Shown: piece after piece, positions 24,918 to 33,808 of the stretch
Layout of the letters: every line of letters starts with the position of its first letter
Position numbering within the stretch: the first letter of the stretch is position 1
Assembly (NCBI GenBank): GCA_021779535.1
Contig: JAJYAM010000003.1
Location: 1-64,000 of the forward strand
Source of the DNA: Pseudomonadota bacterium
Lineage (GTDB): Bacteria; Pseudomonadota; Gammaproteobacteria; Steroidobacterales; Steroidobacteraceae
DNA length: 64,000 nucleotides
Direction of reading: 5' to 3'
Translations under genes and position numbers: made by a program
The notes under the pieces: model-generated
Told to the model about the DNA's origin: nothing
Database searches by the model: none
The model's input: only the letters and a program-made list of their open reading frames with translations

Positions 24918-27590
24918 ATGGCAACACGCTTTGCAAGGATCGGGATCGCCGTCGCGGCGACGCTGCTCGCGGCCGGCGCATTCGCGGCGACCCCGTCGCC
25001 GGACGGGCGCGACGTCACGCGCGCGACGCTCGCGAACGGCCTGCGGGTGGTCGTCGTGCGCGATCCGCTCGCGCCGGTCGCGACCACCGAGGTCAATTAC
25101 CTCGTCGGCTCGGACGAGGCGCCGGCCGATTTTCCGGGAACGGCCCACGCGGTCGAACACATGATGTTCCGCGGCAGCCCGGGGCTCTCGAAGGACCAGC
25201 TGGCGGCGATCGCCGCGAACATGGGCGGCGCCTTCAACGCGGACACGACCCAGAGCGTGACGCAGTACTACTTCCTCGCGCCGGCCCAGGATCTCGACGT
25301 CGCGCTGCGCGTCGAGGCGGCGCGCATGAGCGGTCTCGACGCCGCGCCCGCGGAATGGGCGAAGGAGCGTGGCGCGATCGAACAAGAGGTGTCGCACGAT
25401 CTGTCGAATCCCAGTTACAAATTCTACGAGGCGCTGCAGGCGCGCTTGTTCGCGGGCACGCCCTACGCGCACACGCCGCTCGGGACGCGGCCCTCGTTCG
25501 AGCGGACGACTGCGGCGCGGCTGAAGCGGTTCTACGGCCGCTGGTATGCGCCGAACAATGCGATCCTGGTGATCACCGGCGACGTGGACCCGGCCGCGGT
25601 GCTCGCCAGCGTCAAGGCCGATTTCGGACCGATTCCGCGCAAGCCCCTGCCGCCGCGCCCGCGGTTCGAGTTCCACACCGCCACGGCCGAGACGATGCGG
25701 CTGCCGACGGACAGCCCGTACGGCTCGGTCTACCTCGCCTGGCGGATGCCGGGCCTGCGTTCCGCCGATTATGCGACCGCGCTGGTGATGAGCGCGGCGC
25801 TCGACTCGAAGCGCGCACCGCTCTACGGGATGGGGATGGACGGTACCGCGCTGTACGGCGGGTTCTTCGATCAGGCGATGCCTCGCGCCGGCGTCGGCAT
25901 GGCGGTCGGGATCTTCGCGCGCGGCGCCGATCCCGCCCCGGTGCTCTCTCGGATGCGCGCGATCCTGGCGAACGCGGCCGATGGCGGGATCGATCCCGCG
26001 CTCGTCGCGGCGGCCAAGCGCAAGGCGATCGCGAGCTTGGACTTCCAGAGGAACTCGATCGACGGCTTGGCGAATGCGTGGTCCGATGCGCTCGCATTCC
26101 AGCATCTCGGCTCGCCGGACGAGATCCGGGCGGCGATCGCGGCGGTCACGCCCCAGGCGGTGAACGCGCTCGCGAAGGCGACCTTCGCCCCGGCGCACGA
26201 GATCGCCGCGATCCTGACGCCGCAGAGCTCCGGCAAGCCGGTCACGGGCAAGGGATTCGGCGGCGCCGAGACCTTCTCATCGACCCCGGGAGGATCCGTC
26301 CGGCTCCCCGCGTGGGCGGCGCGTTCGTTCGCGCGGCTCGCGGTACCCCGCTCGACGCTCGCGCCGGTGGCGTACACGCTGCCGAACGGGCTGAAGCTGA
26401 TCGTGCAACCCGAGGCGATCAGCCACACGGTCGAGGTGTACGGCCAGGTGAAGACCAACGAGGATCTCGAAGCGCCGACGGGCGAGGAAGGGGTCGCCGG
26501 CGTGCTCGACGGCCTGTTCGCCTACGGCACCCCGAGCCTCGATCGCCTGGCATTCCAGCGCGCGCTGGATCGCATCAGTGCCACGGCGAGCCTGGGTTCG
26601 AGTTTCTCGCTCGCGGTACCGTCCACGCATTTCGCCGCCGGCATCGGCTTGCTCGCGGACGGCGAACTGCATCCGGCGTTGCCGCCGAAGGCGTTCGGGA
26701 TCGTGCGCGCGCAAGAGGCGGGCTTCGTCGCCGGACAGCTGCGTTCGCCGGGGTTCCTGCTGGAACTCGGCCTCGGCAAGGCGTTGCTGCCCCCGGCCGA
26801 TCCGCAACTGCGCCACGCGACGCCGGCGAATCTCGCGAAGCTCACGCGCGCCGAGGTCGCGCGATATTACGCGCGCACGTTCCGCCCGGACATGACGACG
26901 ATCGTGATCGTCGGCGACATCCGGCCGGCGGACGCGAAGCGCGTCGTCGCCGCGGCCTTCGGCGGTTGGACCGCGCACGGTCCGAAACCGCGGGTCGACT
27001 ACGGACCGGTACCGCCGAACCGACCGGGGCGATTGGTCGTGCCCGACCGCAGCGCGAGCCAGGACGGCGTGCGGATGAGCGAGATGATCCCGGTGACCCG
27101 CGACGATCCGGCGCGTTTCGCGCTGAATCTCGGGAACGAGATCCTCGGCGGGGGCTTCTACGCGTCCCGCCTGTACCGGGACCTGCGTGACCGGACGGGG
27201 CTCGTCTACACGGTCGGCACGAATTTCGATTACGGCAAGCACCGCAGCACCTACACCGTGTCGTTCGGCGCCGATCCGGACAAGGTCGCCGCGGCCCGGG
27301 CGATCGTCGTGCGGGACCTGGCCGGGATGCAGAGCGCCCCGGTCACGGCGGCGGAACTCGACCGCGCGAAGGGCATCCTGCTGCGGCAGATTCCGCTCGG
27401 GGAATCGAGCTTCGGCGCGATCGGCCGGGAGCTGCTGCAATTGTCGATCGAAGGCAAGCCGCTCGACGCGATGACGATCGCCGCGCGACGCTACCTCGCG
27501 CTGACCGCCGGCGAGGTGCGGGCGGCGTTCGCGCACGCCGTGCGTCCGCGAGGCTTCGTGACCGCGGTCAAGGGACCTGCGCCGAACTGA
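24918..27590 (+). CDS. Exported M16 family zinc metallopeptidase (two-domain, pitrilysin-like)
   Basis: An 890-residue exported peptidase with a signal peptide (residues 1-23). The inverted zinc motif HxxEH is present as H77-A-V-E80-H81. The third ligand E157 lies exactly 76 residues on, as required in M16 enzymes, so the first half is catalytic. The second half (about 450-890) repeats the fold without the zinc motif and has the R/Y pair region GGGFYASRLYRDLRDRTGLV that helps bind substrate. Both halves together form the clamshell that degrades small unfolded peptides, probably in the periplasm. AAGGAC precedes ATG 24918 by eight bases. The 3' end overlaps the convergent ArsC-like gene by 23 bases. 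Confidence 0.92.
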   Translation: MATRFARIGIAVAATLLAAGAFAATPSPDGRDVTRATLANGLRVVVVRDPLAPVATTEVNYLVGSDEAPADFPGTAHAVEHMMFRGSPGLSKDQLAAIAANMGGAFNADTTQSVTQYYFLAPAQDLDVALRVEAARMSGLDAAPAEWAKERGAIEQEVSHDLSNPSYKFYEALQARLFAGTPYAHTPLGTRPSFERTTAARLKRFYGRWYAPNNAILVITGDVDPAAVLASVKADFGPIPRKPLPPRPRFEFHTATAETMRLPTDSPYGSVYLAWRMPGLRSADYATALVMSAALDSKRAPLYGMGMDGTALYGGFFDQAMPRAGVGMAVGIFARGADPAPVLSRMRAILANAADGGIDPALVAAAKRKAIASLDFQRNSIDGLANAWSDALAFQHLGSPDEIRAAIAAVTPQAVNALAKATFAPAHEIAAILTPQSSGKPVTGKGFGGAETFSSTPGGSVRLPAWAARSFARLAVPRSTLAPVAYTLPNGLKLIVQPEAISHTVEVYGQVKTNEDLEAPTGEEGVAGVLDGLFAYGTPSLDRLAFQRALDRISATASLGSSFSLAVPSTHFAAGIGLLADGELHPALPPKAFGIVRAQEAGFVAGQLRSPGFLLELGLGKALLPPADPQLRHATPANLAKLTRAEVARYYARTFRPDMTTIVIVGDIRPADAKRVVAAAFGGWTAHGPKPRVDYGPVPPNRPGRLVVPDRSASQDGVRMSEMIPVTRDDPARFALNLGNEILGGGFYASRLYRDLRDRTGLVYTVGTNFDYGKHRSTYTVSFGADPDKVAAARAIVVRDLAGMQSAPVTAAELDRAKGILLRQIPLGESSFGAIGRELLQLSIEGKPLDAMTIAARRYLALTAGEVRAAFAHAVRPRGFVTAVKGPAPN

Positions 27591-27942
27591 TCGCGAAGAG
27601 CTTTTGGTAGCCCGCCGCGCTGAAGCCGACCGTGACGGCGCCGTCCTCGCGCACCAGCACCGGCCGGCGGATCAGCGCGGGATGCTCCAGGAGCAGGAGC
27701 AGCCATTCGGGATCGCTCGCGGGATTCTTGCGCTGGGGCAGCAGCGTGCGCCACGTCGTGCCGCTCTTGTTCACGAGCCGCTCCCATCCGCCGAGCCGCT
27801 TCGCCCAGTCGCGCAAGGTCTCCCCCGGGACCGGCTCCGCGCGGTAGTCGACGAAGGCGTGCGCGATCCCGGCCCGCTCGAGCCAGCGCCGCGCCTTGCG
27901 GCAGGTATCGCAGTGGGGTAGACCGAATATGCGCACACCCAT
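27568..27942 (-). CDS. ArsC/Spx-family thioredoxin-fold protein (YffB-like)
   Basis: A 124-residue cytoplasmic protein of the ArsC family. The N-terminus GLPHCDTCRKARRWLERAG carries a CxxC pair (C11, C14), and residues 30-75 (FVDYRAEPVPGETLRDWAKR, WERLVNKSGTTWRTL) follow the YffB-type pattern rather than that of true arsenate reductases, which have HxC-x5-R. The stretch HPALIRRPVLVREDG is the conserved cis-Pro region. A redox or glutathione-linked role is likely; arsenate reduction is not supported, and no other ars genes are present. ATG 27942 is preceded by AAGGAGAG. Confidence 0.85.
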   Translation of the reverse strand: MGVRIFGLPHCDTCRKARRWLERAGIAHAFVDYRAEPVPGETLRDWAKRLGGWERLVNKSGTTWRTLLPQRKNPASDPEWLLLLLEHPALIRRPVLVREDGAVTVGFSAAGYQKLFAISSAQVP

Positions 27943-27997
27943 CCCGAACTCTCCTTCGGTTTCGTCCGTCGCGCCCGTGTCGCGCGGGCCGACAGCT

Positions 27998-28003
27998 TAC
28001 AAT
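27998..28003 (+). promoter_or_regulatory. Candidate -10 box for the TerC-family gene
   Basis: TACAAT matches the sigma-70 -10 consensus at five of six positions and stands out in GC-rich DNA, 81 bases upstream of ATG 28084. No convincing -35 hexamer is seen at 16-18 bases, so this is a tentative assignment based on the -10 alone. Confidence 0.4.
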
Positions 28004-28083
28004 GCGGCGAACGGCGCCCGCGAGCCGGCGGGCGATCCGCCCCGGCGGTGCCCGCCGACCGCCGGAACCACCTCGGGAGCGCG

Positions 28084-28680
28084 ATGGACGCGAGCGCCAC
28101 GATCGATCCGCTAGCGACTTTGCTCCAGGTCTTGCTGATCGACCTGGCGCTGACCGCCGACAACGCGGTCGTGGTCGGCCTCGCGGTGTCGGGCCTGCCG
28201 AAACCGCGCCGCCGGTCCGCGATCGCGGCCGGCGTGCTCGGCGCGACCCTGCTGCGCATCGGACTGAGCGTGATCGCACTGCGCTTGCTCGCGGTCATCG
28301 GCCTCGTGCTCGCGGGCGGGCTGCTGCTGCTGTGGGTCGCGTGGAAGATGTACCGCGAGCTTCGCCGCCGGCCGCATCGGGACTCGGATCGCGAGCCACC
28401 GAAGTCCCTGGGCCAGGCGGTCGCGCAGATCGTGGTCGCGGATCTCTCGATGAGTTTCGACAACGTGCTCGCGGTCGCCGGTGCGGCCGCCGGGCACGTC
28501 GGGATCCTGGTCGCCGGGCTGGTCGTCTCGATCGTGCTGATGGGCGTCGCGGCGAACGCGATCGCGGCGCTGCTCGAGCGGCGGCGGTGGCTCGCCTGGG
28601 CCGGTCTCGCGATGGTGCTCTACGTCGCGCTGCGGATGATCTGGCGCGGTGGCCTCCAGGTGCTGGCGCACGCGCACTGA
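28084..28680 (+). CDS. TerC family integral membrane protein (YjbE-like)
   Basis: A 198-residue membrane protein with the two TerC repeats. The first carries LLIDLALTADNAVVVGLAVS and the second VADLSMSFDNVLAVAGAAAG; each has the paired Asp-Asn in mid-membrane that is thought to bind metal. Hydrophobic segments lie at about 10-32, 40-62, 65-85, 113-135, 138-160 and 168-187. TerC/Alx/YjbE proteins are linked to manganese export and metal loading of exported enzymes. GGGAGCG precedes ATG 28084. The gene is alone on the plus strand, with separate promoter-like sequences before it and before the next gene. Confidence 0.86.
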   Translation: MDASATIDPLATLLQVLLIDLALTADNAVVVGLAVSGLPKPRRRSAIAAGVLGATLLRIGLSVIALRLLAVIGLVLAGGLLLLWVAWKMYRELRRRPHRDSDREPPKSLGQAVAQIVVADLSMSFDNVLAVAGAAAGHVGILVAGLVVSIVLMGVAANAIAALLERRRWLAWAGLAMVLYVALRMIWRGGLQVLAHAH

Positions 28681-28708
28681 GCGCCGGGGGTCGTCCGCCC
28701 CGCCCGGG

Positions 28709-28737
28709 TTGGTCACGCGCGCGAGGACGGTTAATAT
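28709..28737 (+). promoter_or_regulatory. Sigma-70-like promoter before the VPS10-like gene
   Basis: TTGGTC (28709-28714) and TAATAT (28732-28737) are separated by 17 bases, the optimal spacing. The -10 is a near-consensus AT island in GC-rich DNA, and the ATG of the VPS10-like gene lies 41 bases downstream with GGAGG between. The -35 matches only the first three consensus bases. Confidence 0.5.
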
Positions 28738-28777
28738 TGGCGCTTTCGCGCATCCGATGCGCCCGGAGGTTGTCACG

Positions 28778-31700
28778 ATGAAAATCACGTCCCGCTCGCT
28801 TCGATCGGCGGCCGTCGCGATGGCCTGGTGCGCCGGTGCCGCGTTCGGCGCGGTCACGGTCGTGCGCAGCGCATCCGCCGAGCCGAAGGATGTTTTCGCG
28901 CACTTGAAATTCCGCAACCTCGGCCCCGCGATCGCGGGGGGCCGCGTGACCGCGGTCGCCGGGATACCCGGCAACCCGCGGGTCTATTACGTCGGCGCGG
29001 CCGGTGGCGGCGTGTTCAAGACGACCGACGGCGGCTTGTCCTGGCAGGCGATCTTCGAGCACGAAGCGACCAGTTCGATCGGCGCGATCGCGGTCGCGCC
29101 GTCGAATCCGAACCTCGTGTGGGTCGGCACCGGCGAGGCCAACATCCGCAACGACGTGATCCCGGGCGCGGGCCTCTACCGGTCGACCGACGCCGGCAAG
29201 TCCTGGAAGCGCATGGGTCTCGCGGACGTCGGGCAGATCGCCCGCATAGCGATCGATCCGCACGATCCTCGCCACGTGGTGGTCGCTGCGCTCGGACACG
29301 AATGGGGACCGAATCCGGACCGCGGCGTCTACGAGACGACCGACGGCGGCAAGACCTGGCGCAAGAGCCTGTTCGTCGACGATCACACCGGTGCAATCGA
29401 CGTGGCGATGCAGCCCGGCAACGGCGAGGTCGTGTTCGCGGCGACCTGGCAGGCGTATCGCCGGCCTTGGATGCTGCACGACGGAGGTCCCGGTTCCGGC
29501 ATCTGGCGCTCGACGGACGGCGGCGCGACCTGGAAGCGGTTGACGAAGGGTTTGCCGGCATCGCCGATCGGCCGGATCGGGCTCGCGATCGCGCCGAGCG
29601 ATCCGCAGCGGGTCTACGCGGTCCTCGAGGCGAAGACCGGCAAGGGCGCGTTGTTCGTATCGGACGACCTCGGCGACCACTGGCACGAAGTCACCGACAA
29701 TCACGCGCTGAACGTGCGCGGGTTCTATTTCACGACGCTCGAGGTCGCGCCGGACGACGCCGATCGGGTGTACTTCCTCGGCTTCCAGCTCTTGGAATCG
29801 GACGACGGCGGCAGGACCGTGCGCGTGATCGATCAGAACGTGCACGTCGACCACCACGCGATGTGGATCGATCCGCAGAACCCGGAGCGCATGATCCAGG
29901 GCAATGACGGCGGCGCGTACCTGTCGCTCGACGGCGGCAAGACCTGGCGATTCCTCGACGGGATGCCGATCGAGCAGGCCTACATGGTTTCGGCCGACAG
30001 CCGCACGCCGTACGACCTGTGCGCGGGCCTGCAGGACAACAGCGGCTGGTGCGGGCCGTCCTCGTCGCTCGCGGACGACGTCGTCTCCGGGAACGACTGG
30101 TTCACGGTCGTCGGCGGCGACGGCGAGTACGTGGTGCCGGCGCCATCGAATCCGGACGTGATCTACGCCGACGCCGAAGACGGCGAGATCGTGCGCTTCG
30201 ACCGCAGGACCAAGCAGACGCTGTTCATCATGCCGTACCTGCACGGTCCCGGGTACATCGACGACCTGCCGCCGTCGCAGCAGAAGGTCCGTTTCAACTG
30301 GACGCCGCCGATCGCGGTCGATCCGAAGGCCGAGAACACCGTGTACATCGGCGGCAACGTGCTGCTGCAGTCCACGGACGGCGGGCTGCACTGGCGCGCG
30401 ATCAGTCCCGACTTGACCCGCAACGACAAGTCGAAGCAGCAGTTGTCCGGCGGACCGATCCATTACGACTTGTCGGGTGCCGAAACCTACGACACGATCC
30501 TGTCGGTGCAGATCGCGCCGAGCGATCCGCAGGTGCTCTGGGTGGGCAGCGACGACGGGGTCGTCTCGCTCACGCGCGACGGCGGGAAACACTGGAAAAC
30601 GGTGACGCCGCCGGGTGCGCCGGCGTGGGCTCGCGTGTACCAGATCGACGTGTCGCCGACCGATCCCGGGACCGCGTTCCTCGCGTTCGACGCCCACGAG
30701 TTGAACGACGACAAGCCGTACGTCTACGCGACGACGGATTACGGCCACCACTGGCGGCGCATCGGTGCCGGCTTGCCGGCGAATGCGTCGGTGCTCGTCG
30801 TCCGTTCGGATCCGGACGATCCGCACGTGCTCGCGGCCGGCACGATGACCGGACTGTGGATCTCCCGCGACGACGGCGGCCACTGGACCCGGCTGAAGTC
30901 GAACCTGCCGACGATGCCGGTCTTCGATCTGAAGTTCGTGCGCGGCGATCTCGTGCTCGCGAGCCACGGCCGCGGCTTGTGGGTGCTCGATCATTTCGCG
31001 GCGGTCGCGGAGCTCGATCCCGCCGCCCTCGCGCCGCATCTCGCGGTCTACACGCCGAGCGCCGGGGTCGAATTCCAGCGCTGGCAACGCGGTGAGGGCG
31101 CGGAACCCGCGTTCGTGACGCCGAACGCGCCGGATGGCGTCATGATCGACTACAGCCTGCCGAAGAAGCTCGAGGCGGATGCGCAACAAAAGGCGTTGCA
31201 TCAGACGCCGGTCAGGATCCGTGTTCGCGACGCGAAGGGCCGCCTGATCGCAACCCGCTACGGCGCCGCGCGCAGCGGCTTGAATCGCTTCGTCTGGGAC
31301 ATGCGCTACGACGGGCCGACCCCGATCGATTTCGAGAAACCCTCGGTCGAGGGCAAGCAGCCGGCGTGGGAACGAGGTCCGCGCGGGCCGCAGGTGCTGC
31401 CCGGCGTCTACACGATTCGGGTGACCGCGGCCGGGCGGACCGAGTCGGTGCCGGCGCGCGTCGAGGCGGACCCGAATCAGCCGCCGGCCTTGCAGGCGCA
31501 GACCGAGTCGCTGCAGCTTGCGCTCGTGACCCGCGCGCAAGCCGATGCGATGAACCGGATGCTGAACCGGATCAGCGCGATGCAGGCGCAACTCGGCGCG
31601 TATCAGCATTCCGTCGCGAAGGAGTCCGCGAGCATCGACGCCTCGCTCCAGGCGCGCGCGAAGGCGCAGGCCGCGCTGGTCGCGCAGGCGCGGGCGCTGA

Positions 31701-32032
31701 CCGCGAAGCTCGGCAAGCTCAAGGACTCGATGTACGACCCCAAGGTCCAGCACACGGTCCCCGAGGACGATCTGCACCAGCTGACCGACCTGCACGGCGC
31801 GGTGGACCGCAACGCGGAGGTGTTCGCGGATCTCGGCACGCAAGCGCCGACCGCGCCGCTGCGGGAGATCGAGAAGGAGGTCGCGGCCGCGTTGAACGCG
31901 AAGCTCGCGGCCTACGACGCGCTGCTCGCGGGCGACGTCGCCGCCTATGATCAGGCGGCGTACGCCGCGGGCGCGCCGACGCTCGCGGCCGGGAAGCCGA
32001 TCGAGGTCTCGGCGCCGCCGCCGATCGAATGA
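28778..32032 (+). CDS. Large exported VPS10/sortilin-like beta-propeller (BNR repeat) protein
   Basis: A 1084-residue protein with a signal peptide (residues 1-34). Many Asp-box-type repeats follow between about 60 and 720 (TTDGGLSWQAI, STDAGKSWKRM, TTDGGKTWRKS, STDGGATWKRL, SRDDGGHWTRL), predicting one or two large beta-propellers. Towards the C-terminus is a FlgD-like Ig-type segment (GLNRFVWDMRYDGPT, VLPGVYTIRVTAAG). The last ~170 residues are helical and charged, with coiled-coil character. Such proteins are often annotated as glycosyl hydrolases or sortilin-like proteins, but no catalytic residues can be assigned. GGAGG precedes ATG 28778. Its stop overlaps the start of the serine hydrolase (ATGA), so the two products are probably made together. 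Confidence 0.83.
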   Translation: MKITSRSLRSAAVAMAWCAGAAFGAVTVVRSASAEPKDVFAHLKFRNLGPAIAGGRVTAVAGIPGNPRVYYVGAAGGGVFKTTDGGLSWQAIFEHEATSSIGAIAVAPSNPNLVWVGTGEANIRNDVIPGAGLYRSTDAGKSWKRMGLADVGQIARIAIDPHDPRHVVVAALGHEWGPNPDRGVYETTDGGKTWRKSLFVDDHTGAIDVAMQPGNGEVVFAATWQAYRRPWMLHDGGPGSGIWRSTDGGATWKRLTKGLPASPIGRIGLAIAPSDPQRVYAVLEAKTGKGALFVSDDLGDHWHEVTDNHALNVRGFYFTTLEVAPDDADRVYFLGFQLLESDDGGRTVRVIDQNVHVDHHAMWIDPQNPERMIQGNDGGAYLSLDGGKTWRFLDGMPIEQAYMVSADSRTPYDLCAGLQDNSGWCGPSSSLADDVVSGNDWFTVVGGDGEYVVPAPSNPDVIYADAEDGEIVRFDRRTKQTLFIMPYLHGPGYIDDLPPSQQKVRFNWTPPIAVDPKAENTVYIGGNVLLQSTDGGLHWRAISPDLTRNDKSKQQLSGGPIHYDLSGAETYDTILSVQIAPSDPQVLWVGSDDGVVSLTRDGGKHWKTVTPPGAPAWARVYQIDVSPTDPGTAFLAFDAHELNDDKPYVYATTDYGHHWRRIGAGLPANASVLVVRSDPDDPHVLAAGTMTGLWISRDDGGHWTRLKSNLPTMPVFDLKFVRGDLVLASHGRGLWVLDHFAAVAELDPAALAPHLAVYTPSAGVEFQRWQRGEGAEPAFVTPNAPDGVMIDYSLPKKLEADAQQKALHQTPVRIRVRDAKGRLIATRYGAARSGLNRFVWDMRYDGPTPIDFEKPSVEGKQPAWERGPRGPQVLPGVYTIRVTAAGRTESVPARVEADPNQPPALQAQTESLQLALVTRAQADAMNRMLNRISAMQAQLGAYQHSVAKESASIDASLQARAKAQAALVAQARALTAKLGKLKDSMYDPKVQHTVPEDDLHQLTDLHGAVDRNAEVFADLGTQAPTAPLREIEKEVAAALNAKLAAYDALLAGDVAAYDQAAYAAGAPTLAAGKPIEVSAPPPIE

Positions 32033-33330
32033 GCTCGGGGCTGGGAACGCGGGGCGTGACGCAGGGTACTTCGAGCTTCGACGGCGTCGAGTACCCGGAC
32101 GCCGGGGCATCCGACCCGATCCGGCTCGGCTGGATGCGCGGCGCCCCGCCGCCGCCCGAGCGGCGCATCCGCTTCGAGGACGACCGGTTCCTCGAGTTTC
32201 CGCAGCTGCGCTGGAGCTTGTCGCACCTGCGCGAGCTCGTGCCGACGGCCCGCGTCTGGCGCGGCGATCACGCGAACGTCCGGTGGCCGGCCCCGGACCC
32301 GTCGACCGAAGCGTCGATCGACGCGCTCGGGTTCGTCGATCTCGACGGACGGCGCCGCGTGTGGCGGGACGCGCTCGCGGACACGTACACCGACGGAATC
32401 CTGGTGCTGCACCGGGGCGTACCGGTCTACGAGCGTTACTTCGGCGCCCTCGACGCGCATCGGCCGCATGCGTGCTTTTCGATCACGAAGTCCTACGCCG
32501 CGACCGTCGCCGCGACCTTGATCCACGAAGGAGCGCTCGACGAGACCAGGACGGTGCCTTACTACCTGCCGGAAATGGCGGATTCGGGATATCGGGAAGC
32601 GACCCTGCGGCACTTGCTCGACATGCAGGTCGGCGTCGCCTATTCGGAGGAATACCAGGACCCGAAGGCCGAGATCTGGGCCTACGCGCGCGCGGGCGGA
32701 CTGCGGCCGCGCCGCGCGGGCGATCACGGTCCGACGAATTATTACGACTTCCTGGTCACGCTGCGCCGGCAGGGCGAGCATGGCCGCGCCTTCGAGTACA
32801 AGACGGTGAACACCGAGGTGCTCGGCTGGATCATGAAGCGCGTGACCGGGTTCGGGCTCGCGGATACGCTGTCGCGCAGGATCTGGTCACGGCTCTGCTG
32901 CGAGGAGGACGCGTACCTCGGCGTCGACTCGATCGGCGTCGAGATGAGCGGCGGCGGGCTGAACGCCTGCCTGCGCGACGTCGCGCGGTTCGGCGAGATG
33001 ATGCGTCGGGAAGGCGATTGGGACGGCACCGAGATCGTCCCGGCCGCCGTGGTCGCCGACATTCGTGCGGGCTCCGACCCGTCGAAGTTCTCCGCCACCG
33101 AATACCCGCTGCTGCCGGGCTACTCGTATCGGAGCATGTGGTGGATCGCGCACGACGCGCTCGGCACGTTCGAGGCGCGCGGGATCCACGGACAGCGCCT
33201 GTACGTCGCGCCGGGCGCGGAACTGGTGATCGCCCGTTTCGCATCGCATCCGGTCGCGACCAGCGCGGCGAACGATCCCGTCACGCTGCCCGCGTTCCGC
33301 GCGCTCGCCCGGGAGCTCGCCGGGGCGTGA
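32029..33330 (+). CDS. Beta-lactamase-fold serine hydrolase (NylB/class C-like)
   Basis: A 433-residue hydrolase of the penicillin-binding-protein/beta-lactamase superfamily. The S-x-x-K motif is S151-I-T-K154 in CFSITKSYAATV, and a Tyr/Asn region appears as YKTVNTEVLGWIMKR at about 261. The layout, with YYLPEMADSGYREATLRHLL and LDMQVGVAYSEEYQDP, resembles 6-aminohexanoate-dimer hydrolases and other class C-like esterases/amidases. No signal peptide is evident, in contrast to the exported upstream partner. The ATG overlaps the previous stop as ATGA, indicating coupling. The substrate is unknown; a beta-lactamase role is unlikely given the cytoplasmic N-terminus. Confidence 0.85.
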   Translation: MSSGLGTRGVTQGTSSFDGVEYPDAGASDPIRLGWMRGAPPPPERRIRFEDDRFLEFPQLRWSLSHLRELVPTARVWRGDHANVRWPAPDPSTEASIDALGFVDLDGRRRVWRDALADTYTDGILVLHRGVPVYERYFGALDAHRPHACFSITKSYAATVAATLIHEGALDETRTVPYYLPEMADSGYREATLRHLLDMQVGVAYSEEYQDPKAEIWAYARAGGLRPRRAGDHGPTNYYDFLVTLRRQGEHGRAFEYKTVNTEVLGWIMKRVTGFGLADTLSRRIWSRLCCEEDAYLGVDSIGVEMSGGGLNACLRDVARFGEMMRREGDWDGTEIVPAAVVADIRAGSDPSKFSATEYPLLPGYSYRSMWWIAHDALGTFEARGIHGQRLYVAPGAELVIARFASHPVATSAANDPVTLPAFRALARELAGA

Positions 33331-33356
33331 GCGCGCGCCGGCCCGCCGATCCCGGT

Positions 33357-33623
33357 TCACCGCAACTGGCTGTCCTTGCTGCCGCGGCGGTTGTAACCGC
33401 TGGACTGCGCCTCGTCGCGGTCACGCTCCGCCTGGCAGGCGACGCAGAGCCGCACGCCGGGGATCGCGACACGCCGCGCCTCGGGAATCTCGCCGCCGCA
33501 GGACTCGCAATGGCTGAGCGACGGCCCGGTCGGCAGACGGCTGCGCGCGCGCTGTACACCGTCCTTCACGGTCGCGTCGATCTGTTCGTTGACGGCATTG
33601 TCGCCCGCCCACCCGGTGGCCAT
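33357..33623 (-). CDS. ybiI: YbiI-like small DksA/TraR C4-type zinc-finger protein
   Basis: An 88-residue protein, the same length as E. coli YbiI and with the same organisation. The N-terminus MATGWAGDNAVNEQID is followed by a single zinc finger C39-x2-C42-x17-C60-x2-C63 (HCESCGGEIPEARR, PGVRLCVACQ) and the invariant tail SGYNRRGSKDSQLR. It lacks the long coiled coil of full-size DksA, so binding in the polymerase secondary channel is uncertain. ATG 33623 is chosen because GGGAGGG lies about 11 bases upstream; longer in-frame starts would add an unconserved N-terminus. It is divergent from the MFS gene. Confidence 0.9.
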   Translation of the reverse strand: MATGWAGDNAVNEQIDATVKDGVQRARSRLPTGPSLSHCESCGGEIPEARRVAIPGVRLCVACQAERDRDEAQSSGYNRRGSKDSQLR

Positions 33624-33808
33624 CGGCTGAATCCCTCCCATCCGTTGCGCAATTATCCGCTCGCGAGACCGAGTGTTGGCCCGAAACCGCGACGATTCAA
33701 GTATCATCGTGGCCGTTGCCCGGACGCAACCGCGCGGGGAACTTCGAGCGGCGCCCCCGGCCTAAGTGCGCAATCGCGAAACACCGCGCAATTCCAGAGC
33801 CAATCACC

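Noticed and set aside
27568-27942. True arsenate reductase
   Set aside because: It has a CxxC pair rather than the catalytic HxC-x5-R pattern, and no ars operon is nearby.
32029-33330. Beta-lactamase for antibiotic resistance
   Set aside because: Only the SxxK fold motif is shared; there is no signal peptide and the pattern resembles NylB-like hydrolases.
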